A stretch of 64,000 nucleotides of DNA. Source: Lactobacillus sp. ESL0791. Its GTDB lineage: Bacteria; Bacillota; Bacilli; Lactobacillales; Lactobacillaceae. Location of the stretch: NCBI RefSeq assembly GCF_029433255.1, contig NZ_JAQTHU010000001.1, positions 1-64,000 of the forward strand. The letters are read 5' to 3'. Positions 54,423 through 63,984 of this stretch are shown here, one piece after another. Position 1 is the first letter of the stretch. Each line of letters begins with the position of its first letter. The position numbers and the translations under genes are program-made. The notes beneath the pieces are model-generated. The model was not told the DNA's origin. It ran no database searches and saw nothing but the letters and a program-made list of their open reading frames with translations.

Positions 54423-55262
54423 ATGCAAATGAAAAATTTCATTCAAAGATTACCGATAAAAAATGTTACTGATTGTAAAATAATTCACGGAGGTGACACG
54501 AATAAAACTTATAAAATTATCGCTGCTAAGCAAAAATATTTTTTGAAGGTTCAACCATATGCAGATGCTGGTTACTTTGATCATGAGAAAAAAGGTTTGG
54601 TAGAAATTTCCCGGGCCGGTGCGAATACACTAAAGCCACTTGCAAGCGGACAGATTGATAATATGGCTTATTTGCTACTGAATTGGCTGGAAAAAAGTGT
54701 GGGCAGTCAAGCTGATTTAGGCAGAATGGTTGCTAAACTTCATCAAAGACACAATAATAGTTTCGGGTTTGGCGATTATTATCGAACTAGAATCTTGCTT
54801 AAAGATAATCGCTGGCGAACAAGTTGGATTAATTTTTATGTTGAACAACGGCTTCTTCCGGAGGTTAATTATGCTAAGAAAGTTGGTCGTTGGAATGATT
54901 GGCGTGAACATCATTTTGAACAGATGGTGACGGCTTTTACAACTTATTATGCAGATAAAGTGATCGTACCAAGTCTGTGTCATGGTGATCTTTGGTTTGG
55001 CAATGTAATGTTTGCAGCCGGTAAGCCTTACTTAATTGATCCCGATGCAGTTTATGGTGATCGGGAATTCGATCTGGCAATGACCACCGTTTTTGGCGGC
55101 TTCAATGATGATTTTTATGCGGCTTATAACGAGGTTTACCCACTTGTACCAGGTGTGGAAGAGCGATTAAACTGGTATCGTTTTTATTATTTGTGCATGC
55201 ACCTGAATTTGTTTGGCGAAATATATGGTAATGCAGTAGATGATATTTTGCGGCAGTATTAA
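54423..55262 (+). CDS. Fructosamine-kinase-like protein (aminoglycoside phosphotransferase fold)
   Basis: A 279-residue kinase-fold protein with the catalytic loop CHGDLWFGNVMF and the metal-binding segment LIDPDAVYGDREFDLAM, typical of fructosamine kinase/APH-type enzymes. They phosphorylate glycated amines or small amines and so aid repair or uptake. No ribosome-binding site of note is seen. It precedes exonuclease III by 42 bases. Confidence 0.85.
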   Translation: MQMKNFIQRLPIKNVTDCKIIHGGDTNKTYKIIAAKQKYFLKVQPYADAGYFDHEKKGLVEISRAGANTLKPLASGQIDNMAYLLLNWLEKSVGSQADLGRMVAKLHQRHNNSFGFGDYYRTRILLKDNRWRTSWINFYVEQRLLPEVNYAKKVGRWNDWREHHFEQMVTAFTTYYADKVIVPSLCHGDLWFGNVMFAAGKPYLIDPDAVYGDREFDLAMTTVFGGFNDDFYAAYNEVYPLVPGVEERLNWYRFYYLCMHLNLFGEIYGNAVDDILRQY

Positions 55263-55304
55263 AAAGCTTTATAATGTATGGATATAAGTAAAAAGGGAGA
55301 AAAG

Positions 55305-56132
55305 ATGATCTTAATTTCATGGAATATTGATTCGTTAAACGCGGCATTAACGGGCACTTCTGCGCGAGCAGAGGAAACGCGAAAAGTATTAGAAAAAATA
55401 CACACTGAGCGTCCAGACATTATTGCAATTCAAGAAACTAAACTGCGTGCCACAGGACCAACTAAAAAGCACCAAGAAGTCTTGGCGGAAGAATTTCCTG
55501 AGTATCATTATGTTTGGCGCTCATCGGAAGAGCCGGCACGCAAGGGGTACGCCGGGACAATGTACCTGTATAAAAAAGAATTGGCACCGCAGGTGACATA
55601 CCCCCAAATTGGCGCACCAGGCACAATGGATGAAGAGGGCAGAATTATTACTCTAGAGTTTCCTAAATGTTTTGTTACTCAAGTTTATACGCCAAATTCT
55701 GGTAACGGGTTGAAGCGTCTTTCTGAACGTCAGGTATGGGACCAAAAATATTTGGAATACCTAAAACAGCTGGATCAACAAAAACCGGTTTTAGCCAGTG
55801 GAGACTATAACTGTGCCCATACACCGATCGATCTTAAGCATCCCGATAATAACCATCATTCTGCCGGCTTTACTGATGAAGAACGGGCCGGGTTTACTAA
55901 CTTGTTAAATGCCGGTTTTACAGATACTTTTAGGGAAATTAACGGTAACGTTGAGGGCGTGTATTCTTGGTGGGCCCAGCGTGTGCGCACGGCAAAAGCA
56001 AATAATTCTGGCTGGAGAATTGATTATTGGCTCACCAGCAACCGGATTGCCGATAAGGTGAAACGCTCGGAGATGCTGGATACTGGTGCCCGTGCTGATC
56101 ACTGTCCGATTTTATTAGAAATTGCTTTATAG
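55305..56132 (+). CDS. Exodeoxyribonuclease III / AP endonuclease
   Basis: A 275-residue base-excision repair nuclease of the ExoIII/APE type (exoA or xth). It has the motifs ISWNIDSL, IQETKLRA (catalytic Glu), SGDYNCAHTPID and the terminal RADHCPI with catalytic Asp-His. It cuts abasic sites and degrades 3' ends. The ATG at 55305 follows AAAGGGAG; the frame from 55278 is a spurious extension. Confidence 0.93.
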   Translation: MILISWNIDSLNAALTGTSARAEETRKVLEKIHTERPDIIAIQETKLRATGPTKKHQEVLAEEFPEYHYVWRSSEEPARKGYAGTMYLYKKELAPQVTYPQIGAPGTMDEEGRIITLEFPKCFVTQVYTPNSGNGLKRLSERQVWDQKYLEYLKQLDQQKPVLASGDYNCAHTPIDLKHPDNNHHSAGFTDEERAGFTNLLNAGFTDTFREINGNVEGVYSWWAQRVRTAKANNSGWRIDYWLTSNRIADKVKRSEMLDTGARADHCPILLEIAL

Positions 56133-56141
56133 GTAATTTTG

Positions 56142-56168
56142 GGACATCTTTGTTAGATGTCTTTTTTA
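56142..56168 (+). terminator. Terminator after exonuclease III
   Basis: GACATCT and AGATGTC with a 5-base loop, then TTTTTT. Confidence 0.75.
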
Positions 56169-56199
56169 TTTTTTTAAAATAAAGTTTGAGGAGAAATAG

Positions 56200-59037
56200 A
56201 TGAACAAGCCATTACAAGATGCAATTCTCAACGGATTGTATGATCAAAGTTATCCTGGACATGAATTATTAAGCCCCAAACTTTTGCAAAATAAGCATGA
56301 TGACAAGATTTGGTTGACGTTGCGTCAGGAGCTTACAACGTGTTCAGGTTTTACTTGGGCGGTTGCCTTTGTTACTCAGGATATGCTGGTGCCGCTTAAG
56401 GTGGTGCTGGCTGATTTGGCTGCCAAAAATGTTCAGGGTACTTTGATTACGGGAGACTATCTCGGCTTCAATAACCCCCAGGTTTTCCGCGAGTTACAGA
56501 AAATTCCTAATTTAACCGTAAAAATTGCTGGCAAGAGCGGCTTTCATGCTAAGGGCTATCTGTTTGAGCATGAAGGTTATCAAACTATCGTCATTGGCAG
56601 TGCGAATTTTACGCGTGCGGCTTTGCTGAGTAATTATGAATGGGCATTGAAAATCAGTTCTGCAAACGAAGCCGGACTGACAAAACAAATTGGCAGTCAG
56701 ATATTGCGGCTAAAAGAAAATAGCATGGATCTAACGCAGGATTGGCTGGCTAATTATGAGAAGAATTGGGTCAAGCCAGTAAGCACTACTTCAGTTCTGC
56801 AAAAAGGGGATGCGGTAATTGTTCCTAATAAGATGCAGCAGTCGGCACTAGCTGAATTGAATGGCTTGGTGGCTGAGGGGCAAAAACGTGGCCTGGTTGT
56901 ATCAGCAACTGGGACAGGCAAGACTTATTTAGGTGCTTTTGCGGTAAAAGCATTTCAACCTAAGAAATTTTTATATGTTGTTCACCGGGAGCAAATTGCT
57001 AAAAAAGCCCTAAAAAGTTTTTACAAAGTAATCGGCGGTGATCGTTCCGATTATGGCTTGTTGGCGGGTAATCGGCATGATTTAAGCAAAAAATACTTGT
57101 TTGCCACGGTCCAAACAATCAGTCAGCCTAAAACGTTAGAAACACTAAAGCGACACGAGTTTGATTATATTTTAATTGATGAGGCACATCGTGCTGCTGC
57201 TCCGAGTTATCAGCGGATATTAGACCACTTTGCGCCAAAATTCTGGTTGGGGATGACGGCAACTCCGGAACGAATGGATGATCAGGATGTCTACCAAATT
57301 TTTGATTACAATTTAGCTTATGAAATTAGGCTGCGTGATGCTTTAGAAGAAAAGATGCTGGCCCCGTTTCACTATGTTGGGGTTCAGGATTATGAAAATA
57401 ATGGTGAGATAATCGATGAAACAACTAATTTGCGCTACCTGGTTTCGGCCGAAAGGGTTAACTATGTTTTAAAAGAACTGGACTACTACGGTTATTGCGG
57501 CTCGCAGCCGTGCGGTCTAGTTTTTTGCAGCCGGCAGGAAGAAGCATATGAATTAGCCCAAATTTTTACAAGTAAAAATCATCCGGCAGCCGCTTTAACC
57601 AATCAGGATAGTGCCAAAAGGAGAAATGAAGTTATCGGCGAGCTTGAGCGAGGACAGCTTGAATACATTATTACGGTTGATCTTTTCAATGAGGGCGTTG
57701 ATATTCCGGCACTTAATCAGATTGTGATGCTGCGTAATACCCAATCAAGTATTGTCTTTATTCAGCAACTAGGGCGGGGTCTGCGTAAGTATCCGGGGAA
57801 AGATTATGTGACGGTAATCGATTTTATTGGTAATTATAAAAATAATTATTTAATTCCAATTGCCCTCAATCAGGATACAAGTCATGATCAGGATCGGGTG
57901 CGTGAAGAAATCACCCTGCCAAATTTTATCGGTGTATCAACGATCAATTTTAGTAAGATTGCGTCGACTAAAATTTTGGCTTCGCTTGAACAGATTAAAT
58001 TGGACAGTTTTAAAGAGTTGCGGCAGTCTTATCATGATTTGAAAGAAAAAATTGGCCGGGTACCGTTATTATTTGATTTTTATCGTTATGGCTCAACGTC
58101 ACCGGAAGTATTTGCAAATAATCACGGTCTGCAAAATTACGGGACGTTTCTGCTTAAAATGGGAGAGCATGTTAGTTTGACCAAATATGAAAATGAAGTG
58201 CTTGCGTTTGTTACCAAGGAATTATTGAATGGAAAAAGACCACACGAATTGGTTCTGCTTAAGCTGTTGTTGAAGAATAAACAGGCTAGCCGGGATGAAT
58301 TTGAACAAGAATTAAAAAATCACTGTGCCTACGTTGATAATGCCGTTCTCAGTTCGGTGGAAGATATTTTATCCCTGGATTTCTTTGCGGTTAAGCAGGG
58401 TAAAACTACAAAAAAAGAGCAGTACGGCAATCAAGCATTAATTGAGCGCGTCGGATTATTTGATTATCAGTTTACACCGCTGATGATCCAAGCATTAGCA
58501 AAGGATTCCGTATTTAGAAAGCTGTTTACTGATGCGGTTATGACGGGCTTAGCCCTTAATGAAAAATATGATAATCACCAGCAGTTTACCCTCTACCAGC
58601 AGTATGACCGCAAGGATGTTTGCCGGTTGCTAAATTGGCCTAAGGATGTTTCGGCCCCGATGTACGGCTACCGTGTTGATAAAAGCGAAACGCCAATCTT
58701 TATCACTTATAAAAAAGATGCGGAAGATAAGCGAAATGCACTATACCACAATACTTTGTCGGATGGCCGGAGCCTGCGCTGGTATACCAGAACACCGCGG
58801 CATATTGCATCGGATGAAGTACAGCGACTACTTAATACACCGCAAATGAAATTACATTTATTTGTGAAAAAAAGTGATGCGGTCGGCAAAAAATTCTTTT
58901 ATTTAGGTCAAGCACAAATTGAGCGCGAAACCGTTAAGGAGGAATTATTGGGCCCAAAGAAAAAAGCAGCAGTCGGGATGAACTTGCTGTTAAAGCATCC
59001 GTTAGAAACACGGATGTACGAGTTGCTTTTTAGTTAA
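56200..59037 (+). CDS. PLD-nuclease-like / DEAD-box helicase / DUF3427 protein
   Basis: A 945-residue protein in three parts. Residues about 20-190 form a PLD-type domain with HAKGYLF and GSANFTRA. Residues about 210-570 are a superfamily II helicase with ATGTGKTYL, IDEAHRAAAPSYQR, GMTATPER, NEGVDIPALNQ and QQLGRGLRKY. The remainder is the DUF3427 region. Single-gene proteins of this kind occur widely; a role in DNA repair or in defence against foreign DNA has been suggested for them but is not shown. It has its own terminator-separated promoter area and GAGGAG site. Its end overlaps the end of the minus-strand lacI-type gene by 8 bases. Confidence 0.88.
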   Translation: MNKPLQDAILNGLYDQSYPGHELLSPKLLQNKHDDKIWLTLRQELTTCSGFTWAVAFVTQDMLVPLKVVLADLAAKNVQGTLITGDYLGFNNPQVFRELQKIPNLTVKIAGKSGFHAKGYLFEHEGYQTIVIGSANFTRAALLSNYEWALKISSANEAGLTKQIGSQILRLKENSMDLTQDWLANYEKNWVKPVSTTSVLQKGDAVIVPNKMQQSALAELNGLVAEGQKRGLVVSATGTGKTYLGAFAVKAFQPKKFLYVVHREQIAKKALKSFYKVIGGDRSDYGLLAGNRHDLSKKYLFATVQTISQPKTLETLKRHEFDYILIDEAHRAAAPSYQRILDHFAPKFWLGMTATPERMDDQDVYQIFDYNLAYEIRLRDALEEKMLAPFHYVGVQDYENNGEIIDETTNLRYLVSAERVNYVLKELDYYGYCGSQPCGLVFCSRQEEAYELAQIFTSKNHPAAALTNQDSAKRRNEVIGELERGQLEYIITVDLFNEGVDIPALNQIVMLRNTQSSIVFIQQLGRGLRKYPGKDYVTVIDFIGNYKNNYLIPIALNQDTSHDQDRVREEITLPNFIGVSTINFSKIASTKILASLEQIKLDSFKELRQSYHDLKEKIGRVPLLFDFYRYGSTSPEVFANNHGLQNYGTFLLKMGEHVSLTKYENEVLAFVTKELLNGKRPHELVLLKLLLKNKQASRDEFEQELKNHCAYVDNAVLSSVEDILSLDFFAVKQGKTTKKEQYGNQALIERVGLFDYQFTPLMIQALAKDSVFRKLFTDAVMTGLALNEKYDNHQQFTLYQQYDRKDVCRLLNWPKDVSAPMYGYRVDKSETPIFITYKKDAEDKRNALYHNTLSDGRSLRWYTRTPRHIASDEVQRLLNTPQMKLHLFVKKSDAVGKKFFYLGQAQIERETVKEELLGPKKKAAVGMNLLLKHPLETRMYELLFS

Positions 59038-60016
59038 ATTTGGTTTTAATTATCGTTACTGGCGGTATCGCCTGATGATCACCGTTTAGTAGTTTAAGCA
59101 TCAACTGCCCCGCCTTTTTCCCTATTTGGTAAGGATTCTGCATAATCATTTTAGCGGTTGGCCAGATTGTCGGGATTAAATCGGTGTCGGCAAAACCTGA
59201 AATTTGCAGATTTTTATTTGAAATCAAACCATCGCTAAGCAAAGCAGATAAAAAGGTGAAGAACCACCGTTCCTCAAGAAAGAACAAAACGGTTTTAGAA
59301 TTAGTATTGGTTAAAGCTTTTCCTAACTTATGATAAATTGCATGATTATGCTTGCCGGAATTGTTTGCTTCCAGCTCTAATACTTTAACCTGCGGATAAA
59401 CTTCTTTGATTCCCTTCAGTCGCTCTTGCCTAGTTGAAGCAACCGAAATTGTTGATGATAAAACAATGGCTTCAGTACAGCCGTTATTCTGAAAATATTT
59501 GGCCGCGTTATAACTGGCGCTGTAATTATCACTTAACACCTGGGGCCAAGGAGAATAATCTAATTTGCGGTCAAGGATTACAATCGGCATTTCCCTTTTT
59601 ACTTCATTTTTAATTGTTACTGCATCACTGCCCAGCGGCTGTAAAATTAATCCGTCGTAGGTGTTTAGGCCTACTTCGTTAATTAAATGCTGTTCCTTTT
59701 GCTGCTGCGAATTTGTGTCAAGCATCACCGTTGTGTAGCCGCTAGATTCTAAGACGAAACTAGCGCCCTTAAATAATTCAGTCGAAAATGAATCCGCAAT
59801 GTTTACAACAATGATTGCAATTGTTTTGCTTTTATTGGTAATCAACTGTCTGGCGGCGGCGTTAGGAACATAATTTAATTTATCAATGGCATTTTTAACC
59901 TGTTGCGCGGTTTTGGTGGACATTCGATTTAATTTACCGTGAAGATATCGTGATACCGTGGCAATGGAGACACCTGCCAAATTGGCAACATCTTTGATAC
60001 TAGCTGATTTTTTCAT
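59030..60016 (-). CDS. LacI-family transcriptional regulator of the KDG operon
   Basis: A 328-residue LacI/GalR regulator with the N-terminal helix-turn-helix SIKDVANLAGVSIATVSRYLHG and a periplasmic-binding-type sensor domain. It is divergent from kdgA and kdgK with a palindrome at 60113 between them, so it is likely a KdgR-type repressor sensing KDG or KDPG. GAGGA precedes the ATG. The C-terminus is convergent with the helicase and overlaps it by 8 bases. Confidence 0.9.
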   Translation of the reverse strand: MKKSASIKDVANLAGVSIATVSRYLHGKLNRMSTKTAQQVKNAIDKLNYVPNAAARQLITNKSKTIAIIVVNIADSFSTELFKGASFVLESSGYTTVMLDTNSQQQKEQHLINEVGLNTYDGLILQPLGSDAVTIKNEVKREMPIVILDRKLDYSPWPQVLSDNYSASYNAAKYFQNNGCTEAIVLSSTISVASTRQERLKGIKEVYPQVKVLELEANNSGKHNHAIYHKLGKALTNTNSKTVLFFLEERWFFTFLSALLSDGLISNKNLQISGFADTDLIPTIWPTAKMIMQNPYQIGKKAGQLMLKLLNGDHQAIPPVTIIKTKFN

Positions 60017-60112
60017 AGAGTCCTCAAATTCAAGTTATTACAGCTATTATAGCAAACAAATTAATAGTCGGAGAAAACTATCTTTTTAACAATTCGTGAT
60101 TGAAATATTTTA

Positions 60113-60139
60113 GGTAAAGGTTTACCATAAAGCTATAAT
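60113..60139 (+). promoter_or_regulatory. Operator and -10 of the kdgA-kdgK operon
   Basis: GGTAAAGGTTTACC (60113-60126) has perfect 6-base arms and lies just upstream of TATAAT at 60134-60139. The position suits repression by the LacI-type protein. Confidence 0.55.
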
Positions 60140-60165
60140 TTAAAAAGAATAATGGAGGAATTTTT

Positions 60166-60813
60166 ATGCAGAAGAGCGAAACATTGTTGGCAGTAAAAAA
60201 AGCCGGAGTAGTGGCTGTTGTCAGAGGAAAAACAAAAGAAGAGGCCTGTCAAACGGCAATTGCGTGTATAAAGGGCGGCGTTACGGCAATTGAGTTAACC
60301 TTTACTGCCCCTCAGGCTGATGAGATTATCCGCCAATTAAGTGCAGATTATGGTGATGATCCAGAAGTGGTTATTGGTGCAGGAACGGTTCTGGATCCGA
60401 TTACCGCTAGAATTGCAATTATGGCAGGTGCCAAATTTATTGTTGCACCTTCGTTTTCTAAGGAAGTTGCGTTGCTATGCAATGAATATCAGATACCATA
60501 TATGCCAGGATGCATGACGGTTACTGAGATTCAAACAGCGATGCGGTATGGTTCAGAAATTGTTAAAGTATTTCCAGGCAGTGTTGTGGGTCAAGGCTTT
60601 ATCAAAGCTGTTAAGGCACCACTACCGCAAGCAAACCTGATGCCGACCGGTGGGGTAAACCTGGATAACATGCATGACTGGTTTGAAGCTGGAGTGGTTG
60701 TCGTTGGTGCCGGCAGTAATTTGACCGCTGCCGCTGCTAAGGGTGATTTTGCTGCGGTAACCAGACAAGCAGCAGCTTATCACAAAGAATTTTTACAGAT
60801 ACAAGGAAAATAG
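60166..60813 (+). CDS. kdgA: 2-dehydro-3-deoxy-phosphogluconate (KDPG) aldolase
   Basis: Cleaves KDPG to pyruvate and glyceraldehyde-3-phosphate, the last step of uronate or KDG breakdown. The 215-residue class I aldolase has the Glu motif IELTFTAP, VIGAGTVLD and the Schiff-base Lys in EIVKVFPGS, then MPTGGVNLDN. GGAGG precedes the ATG. It lies 7 bases before kdgK. No uronate isomerase or lyase genes are in the window. Confidence 0.92.
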   Translation: MQKSETLLAVKKAGVVAVVRGKTKEEACQTAIACIKGGVTAIELTFTAPQADEIIRQLSADYGDDPEVVIGAGTVLDPITARIAIMAGAKFIVAPSFSKEVALLCNEYQIPYMPGCMTVTEIQTAMRYGSEIVKVFPGSVVGQGFIKAVKAPLPQANLMPTGGVNLDNMHDWFEAGVVVVGAGSNLTAAAAKGDFAAVTRQAAAYHKEFLQIQGK

Positions 60814-60820
60814 GTGCAGT

Positions 60821-61846
60821 ATGCAAAAAGTAGTAACCTTTGGCGAAATTATGTTGCGGCTTAAACCCGACGAAAATCAAAGAATTGTGCAGACAAATAA
60901 TTTTTCGGGGCTCTATGGAGGAGCAGAAGCGAATGTAGCGACCTCACTGTCTCTTCTTGGCGACCATGCACAATTTGTTTCTAAAGTTCCGAGCCATGCG
61001 GTAGGGCAAGCGGCTTTAGGAACTTTACGCCGTTATGGCGTTGATGTATCGCAGATGCGTGCAGGCGGCCCTCGGCTAGGAATTTACTTTTTTGAAAAGG
61101 GTGCAAGTATTCGTAATACAAGTGTTGTTTACGATCGTGCTGGCAGTTCGTTTGCTGTTTCACTGGCTGAAGAATATGACTGGTCGAAAATTTTACAAGA
61201 TGCAAGTTACTTTTACTTTTCTGGGATTACACCGGCAGTTTCAACGCAAATGCGTAAGGCAGTGCTAACTGCCTGTCAGTATTGTTCTGAACATGGTATT
61301 AGTGTTGTTTGCGATCTTAATTATCGCGGCAAGATGTGGTCTCAGGAAGAAGCACAGAAAACGATGGCACAGCTGATGCCTTATGTTGACATTTGTATCG
61401 CAAATGATGAGGATTTTGAAGCAACCCTGGGAATTAAGGCCTTTGATGGCAATATGCGCCACGGAATTAACCAAAAAGCTGCATTTGTTGCCGGCATGAA
61501 GGAAATAACTGTTAAATATCCAAACTGCCGCACGGTTGCTAGCGTGCTCCGTAATATTTATTCTGTAGAAGATTCAGAATGGATGGCCCTGATGATCGAT
61601 AATGGCAAGGTTTATGAAACACCTGTTTATAAAATGCATGTTTGGGAAGGTGTCGCAGCGGGGGATGCTTTCGGTGCCGGACTGGTTCACGGATTGCTGC
61701 ATAATTTTAATGAACAGGAAAGAATTAATTATGCAATTGCCGCAAGCGTCCTAAAATTAACGATTAGCGGGGACCTTAATTTAGTTACCGATGCAGAGAT
61801 TCGTGCCGTAATGGCTAAGCAAGGCAGCATGCGTGTTCAGCGATGA
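60821..61846 (+). CDS. kdgK: 2-dehydro-3-deoxygluconokinase (KDG kinase)
   Basis: A 341-residue PfkB-family kinase that makes KDPG from KDG and ATP. It has the N-terminal GEIMLRLKPD and GGAEANVATSLSLLG, and the C-terminal PfkB signature VAAGDAFGAGLVHG with the catalytic Asp. It feeds KdgA encoded just upstream. It ends before a terminator and MITE copy B. Confidence 0.92.
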   Translation: MQKVVTFGEIMLRLKPDENQRIVQTNNFSGLYGGAEANVATSLSLLGDHAQFVSKVPSHAVGQAALGTLRRYGVDVSQMRAGGPRLGIYFFEKGASIRNTSVVYDRAGSSFAVSLAEEYDWSKILQDASYFYFSGITPAVSTQMRKAVLTACQYCSEHGISVVCDLNYRGKMWSQEEAQKTMAQLMPYVDICIANDEDFEATLGIKAFDGNMRHGINQKAAFVAGMKEITVKYPNCRTVASVLRNIYSVEDSEWMALMIDNGKVYETPVYKMHVWEGVAAGDAFGAGLVHGLLHNFNEQERINYAIAASVLKLTISGDLNLVTDAEIRAVMAKQGSMRVQR

Positions 61847-61872
61847 TTTAAAATAAAAATTACGATTGAAAA

Positions 61873-61909
61873 TTAACACATGAGGATTAAGTTCCCCGTG
61901 TGTTTTTTG
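61873..61909 (+). terminator. Terminator after kdgK
   Basis: AACACATGAGGA and TTCCCCGTGTGTT pair with small mismatches, and T residues follow. Confidence 0.7.
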
Positions 61910-61930
61910 GTGCTGCCTTTTTTGTCAAAA

Positions 61931-62121
61931 AGTGTCTGGAAAAAACTCAAATCAAAAAAGAATGTTAGAACAAAAAACTAACATTCCTTTTTTGATATAA
62001 TCTTTTGTTTAGATTACACAACAAAAAGTTACAAAATTTAAAGATATTTACAATAACATTCGACTTTAATAATTGCTCTTAAACAATATTTTTCAAAAGC
62101 ATAGTTTTTTCTCAGACGTGT
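61931..62121. mobile_element. MITE copy B (191 bp), reverse orientation
   Basis: The reverse complement aligns along its length with copy A at 25038, including TTTAAGAGCAATTATTAAAG and CTTTAAATTTTGTAACTTTT. The end at 61931, AGTGTCTGGAAAAAACT, is nearly the IS1182-family end. The internal hairpin AATGTTAG/CTAACATT is preserved. There is no gene inside. With the kdgK terminator it fills the 308-base gap 61847-62154. Confidence 0.85.
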
Positions 62122-62154
62122 GAACTATTTGTTTAATTAAAAAACAAATTTTTA

Positions 62155-63288
62155 TTATCGTGAAGTAAAAGTATCAGCTTTAATATGTTGTAAGATTTCA
62201 TAACCAACATCTTTTTCGTCGTTTTCATTATCGTCAGTTTGGTTCAGAAACATTACGATACCATTTTGGTTGTCGCTTGTTAATTGCACCCAAGTGCCAA
62301 AATGAGTTCCGTTTAAACTGCCATACGCAAGTTTAAGGTTATCATCATTCTTAAGGTATAAGCCACCAGAATAATTGGTTACCTTGCTGTTGAGATGAGT
62401 TAAATAGTTAAAATCAGATTTGTCAAGAATTGTCCCGTCTGTTAAACCAACTTGAATTTTGTAATATTCTTCTGGAGTAGTAAACAAGTTACCAGCTCCA
62501 GGAATTTGGGATGCAAGGGATTTTTTTACATAACTAGAATTTTGGTAATTCTTGCTACCATTTGAATAATACGATATTGGATCGGTTTGTGCCTTTGGAA
62601 TATCTTGGTAAAGACATGTGTTTTCGAGGTCCAATTTATCGATTACTCTGCTTTGGAGGTTTGCATCGTATGATTTTCCGGTTAATTGACGAATGATGCC
62701 GGTAAGTAAGATATAATTGGTATTGTTATAATGATAACTGCCCACTTTTCCACTGGCAGAGCGGTTAACATTGTTAACCACCCAGTTGATGGCATTAGCT
62801 TCGGAATAGTTATACCCACGATCAATTTCGGTACCTGTTGCTATAATACCTGAGGTATGAGTCAGCAAGTTTCCCACGGTGATATTACCGGCGTTCTTTA
62901 AAGTGGGATACCAGCGCGAAATTTTCGTGTATTGAGAAAATTCTTGGTCAGTATCTGATTTCTCGTTAATTAATTGGACAATCATTGCCCCAGTGATCAC
63001 TTTTTGTAAAGATGCTGAGGGATAAATGACCTGTGGGTCGCCATTGCCAATTTTTTTACCATACCAAGCATAGCCATAGCTAATTTCTTGTGGCACACCA
63101 TCTTCAATTATTTCGACGCTGCCGCGAACATGATGCTTTGCTAAGGTATTACGGACGAAAGTATACATGTCTGTTTGACTAGAATCAGTTGCCGCATGTG
63201 CTGGTTGCAAACAGGTATTAATTGCCATAATTGGGATAGATAATGCTAAAATTATGGTGATCATAAAAGTAATAAATTTGTTTTTCAA
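62155..63288 (-). CDS. Secreted serine hydrolase (beta-lactamase / penicillin-binding-protein-like)
   Basis: A 377-residue exported protein. The N-terminal signal peptide runs KNKFITFMITIILALSIPI to AHAA. The serine-hydrolase SxxK motif is SASLQKVI, then a Y-x-N-type HYNNTNYILL, and a late H-F-G (GTHFGTWVQ) in place of the KTG motif. Such class C-like proteins act on cell-wall peptides, D-amino acid links or esters. The start is TTG at 63288 with the strong site AGGGGAGAG; a longer frame begins 7 codons earlier. It ends close to MITE copy B. Confidence 0.87.
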   Translation of the reverse strand: MKNKFITFMITIILALSIPIMAINTCLQPAHAATDSSQTDMYTFVRNTLAKHHVRGSVEIIEDGVPQEISYGYAWYGKKIGNGDPQVIYPSASLQKVITGAMIVQLINEKSDTDQEFSQYTKISRWYPTLKNAGNITVGNLLTHTSGIIATGTEIDRGYNYSEANAINWVVNNVNRSASGKVGSYHYNNTNYILLTGIIRQLTGKSYDANLQSRVIDKLDLENTCLYQDIPKAQTDPISYYSNGSKNYQNSSYVKKSLASQIPGAGNLFTTPEEYYKIQVGLTDGTILDKSDFNYLTHLNSKVTNYSGGLYLKNDDNLKLAYGSLNGTHFGTWVQLTSDNQNGIVMFLNQTDDNENDEKDVGYEILQHIKADTFTSR

Positions 63289-63446
63289 AGTAAAGTTCTC
63301 TCCCCTCAAGGTTGTTAATTTGTATTATAAAACTTCTGCGCCAATAAAAATATGCAAAAGTATTAAATTTATTTTACGATAGGTAATTTCTTCTTAATAA
63401 TTATGGATAATGCTAGAAAAATCACTATGCATGTAAAGGCATTAAA

Positions 63447-63860
63447 ATGACAAAGAGAATAATTATTCACGATCTTTTGGTTTTAAAGCAGAAATCTACT
63501 CCGGCTGCAATCAGGGATTTGGACATAGCAATAGATTTAAAAGACACTTTAATCGCAAACCGCAAGTCTGCTGCTGGACTTGCAGCCAACATGATTGGTG
63601 AAACTAAGCAAATTATTGCTTTTTATGCAGGGCCATTAGTAATCGTAATGTTGAATCCAGTTATAGTAGAAAAGTCTGACCAATATCTTGCTGATGAAGG
63701 TTGTCTTTCCTTGCCTGGCACTAGAAAAGTCAAACGTTACAAGAATATTACTGTTAATTTCCAAGACATGAATATGAAAAAACAAACTCAAAAGTTCGTA
63801 GGCTATGTAGCAGAAGTTATTCAACATGAAGTCGATCATTGTCGAGGAATTATGGTGTGA
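63447..63860 (+). CDS. Peptide deformylase-like protein
   Basis: A 137-residue protein with deformylase motifs 2 (DEGCLSLPG, metal Cys) and 3 (QHEVDHCRGI, metal His and catalytic Glu). Motif 1 is AGLAANMIG where the family has GLAAxQ, so the Gln is replaced by Asn. It is shorter than the usual 180-residue housekeeping enzyme. It is likely a second, accessory deformylase (PDF-like). It starts ATG without a strong ribosome-binding site. Confidence 0.8.
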   Translation: MTKRIIIHDLLVLKQKSTPAAIRDLDIAIDLKDTLIANRKSAAGLAANMIGETKQIIAFYAGPLVIVMLNPVIVEKSDQYLADEGCLSLPGTRKVKRYKNITVNFQDMNMKKQTQKFVGYVAEVIQHEVDHCRGIMV

Positions 63861-63905
63861 TTTTGACTAGTTAGGATAATTTTTTAAAAAAGTAGAAAAA
63901 AAGAC

Positions 63906-63984
63906 TTGCCAAGGAGAGGATAAATTGCTAATATAAATAACTGTCGCCGGGAGGTAAGCAAAAAGAGCTTAAAAGAAAGCGACA
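63906..63984 (+). promoter_or_regulatory. Strong promoter and leader at window edge, possibly rRNA operon
   Basis: TTGCCA (63906-63911) and TAATAT (63929-63934) are 17 bases apart. The leader has an inverted repeat TGTCGC (63942) / GCGACA (63979) and no coding frame. Lactobacillus rRNA operons commonly start like this. Downstream DNA is outside the window, so the target is not seen. Confidence 0.45.
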
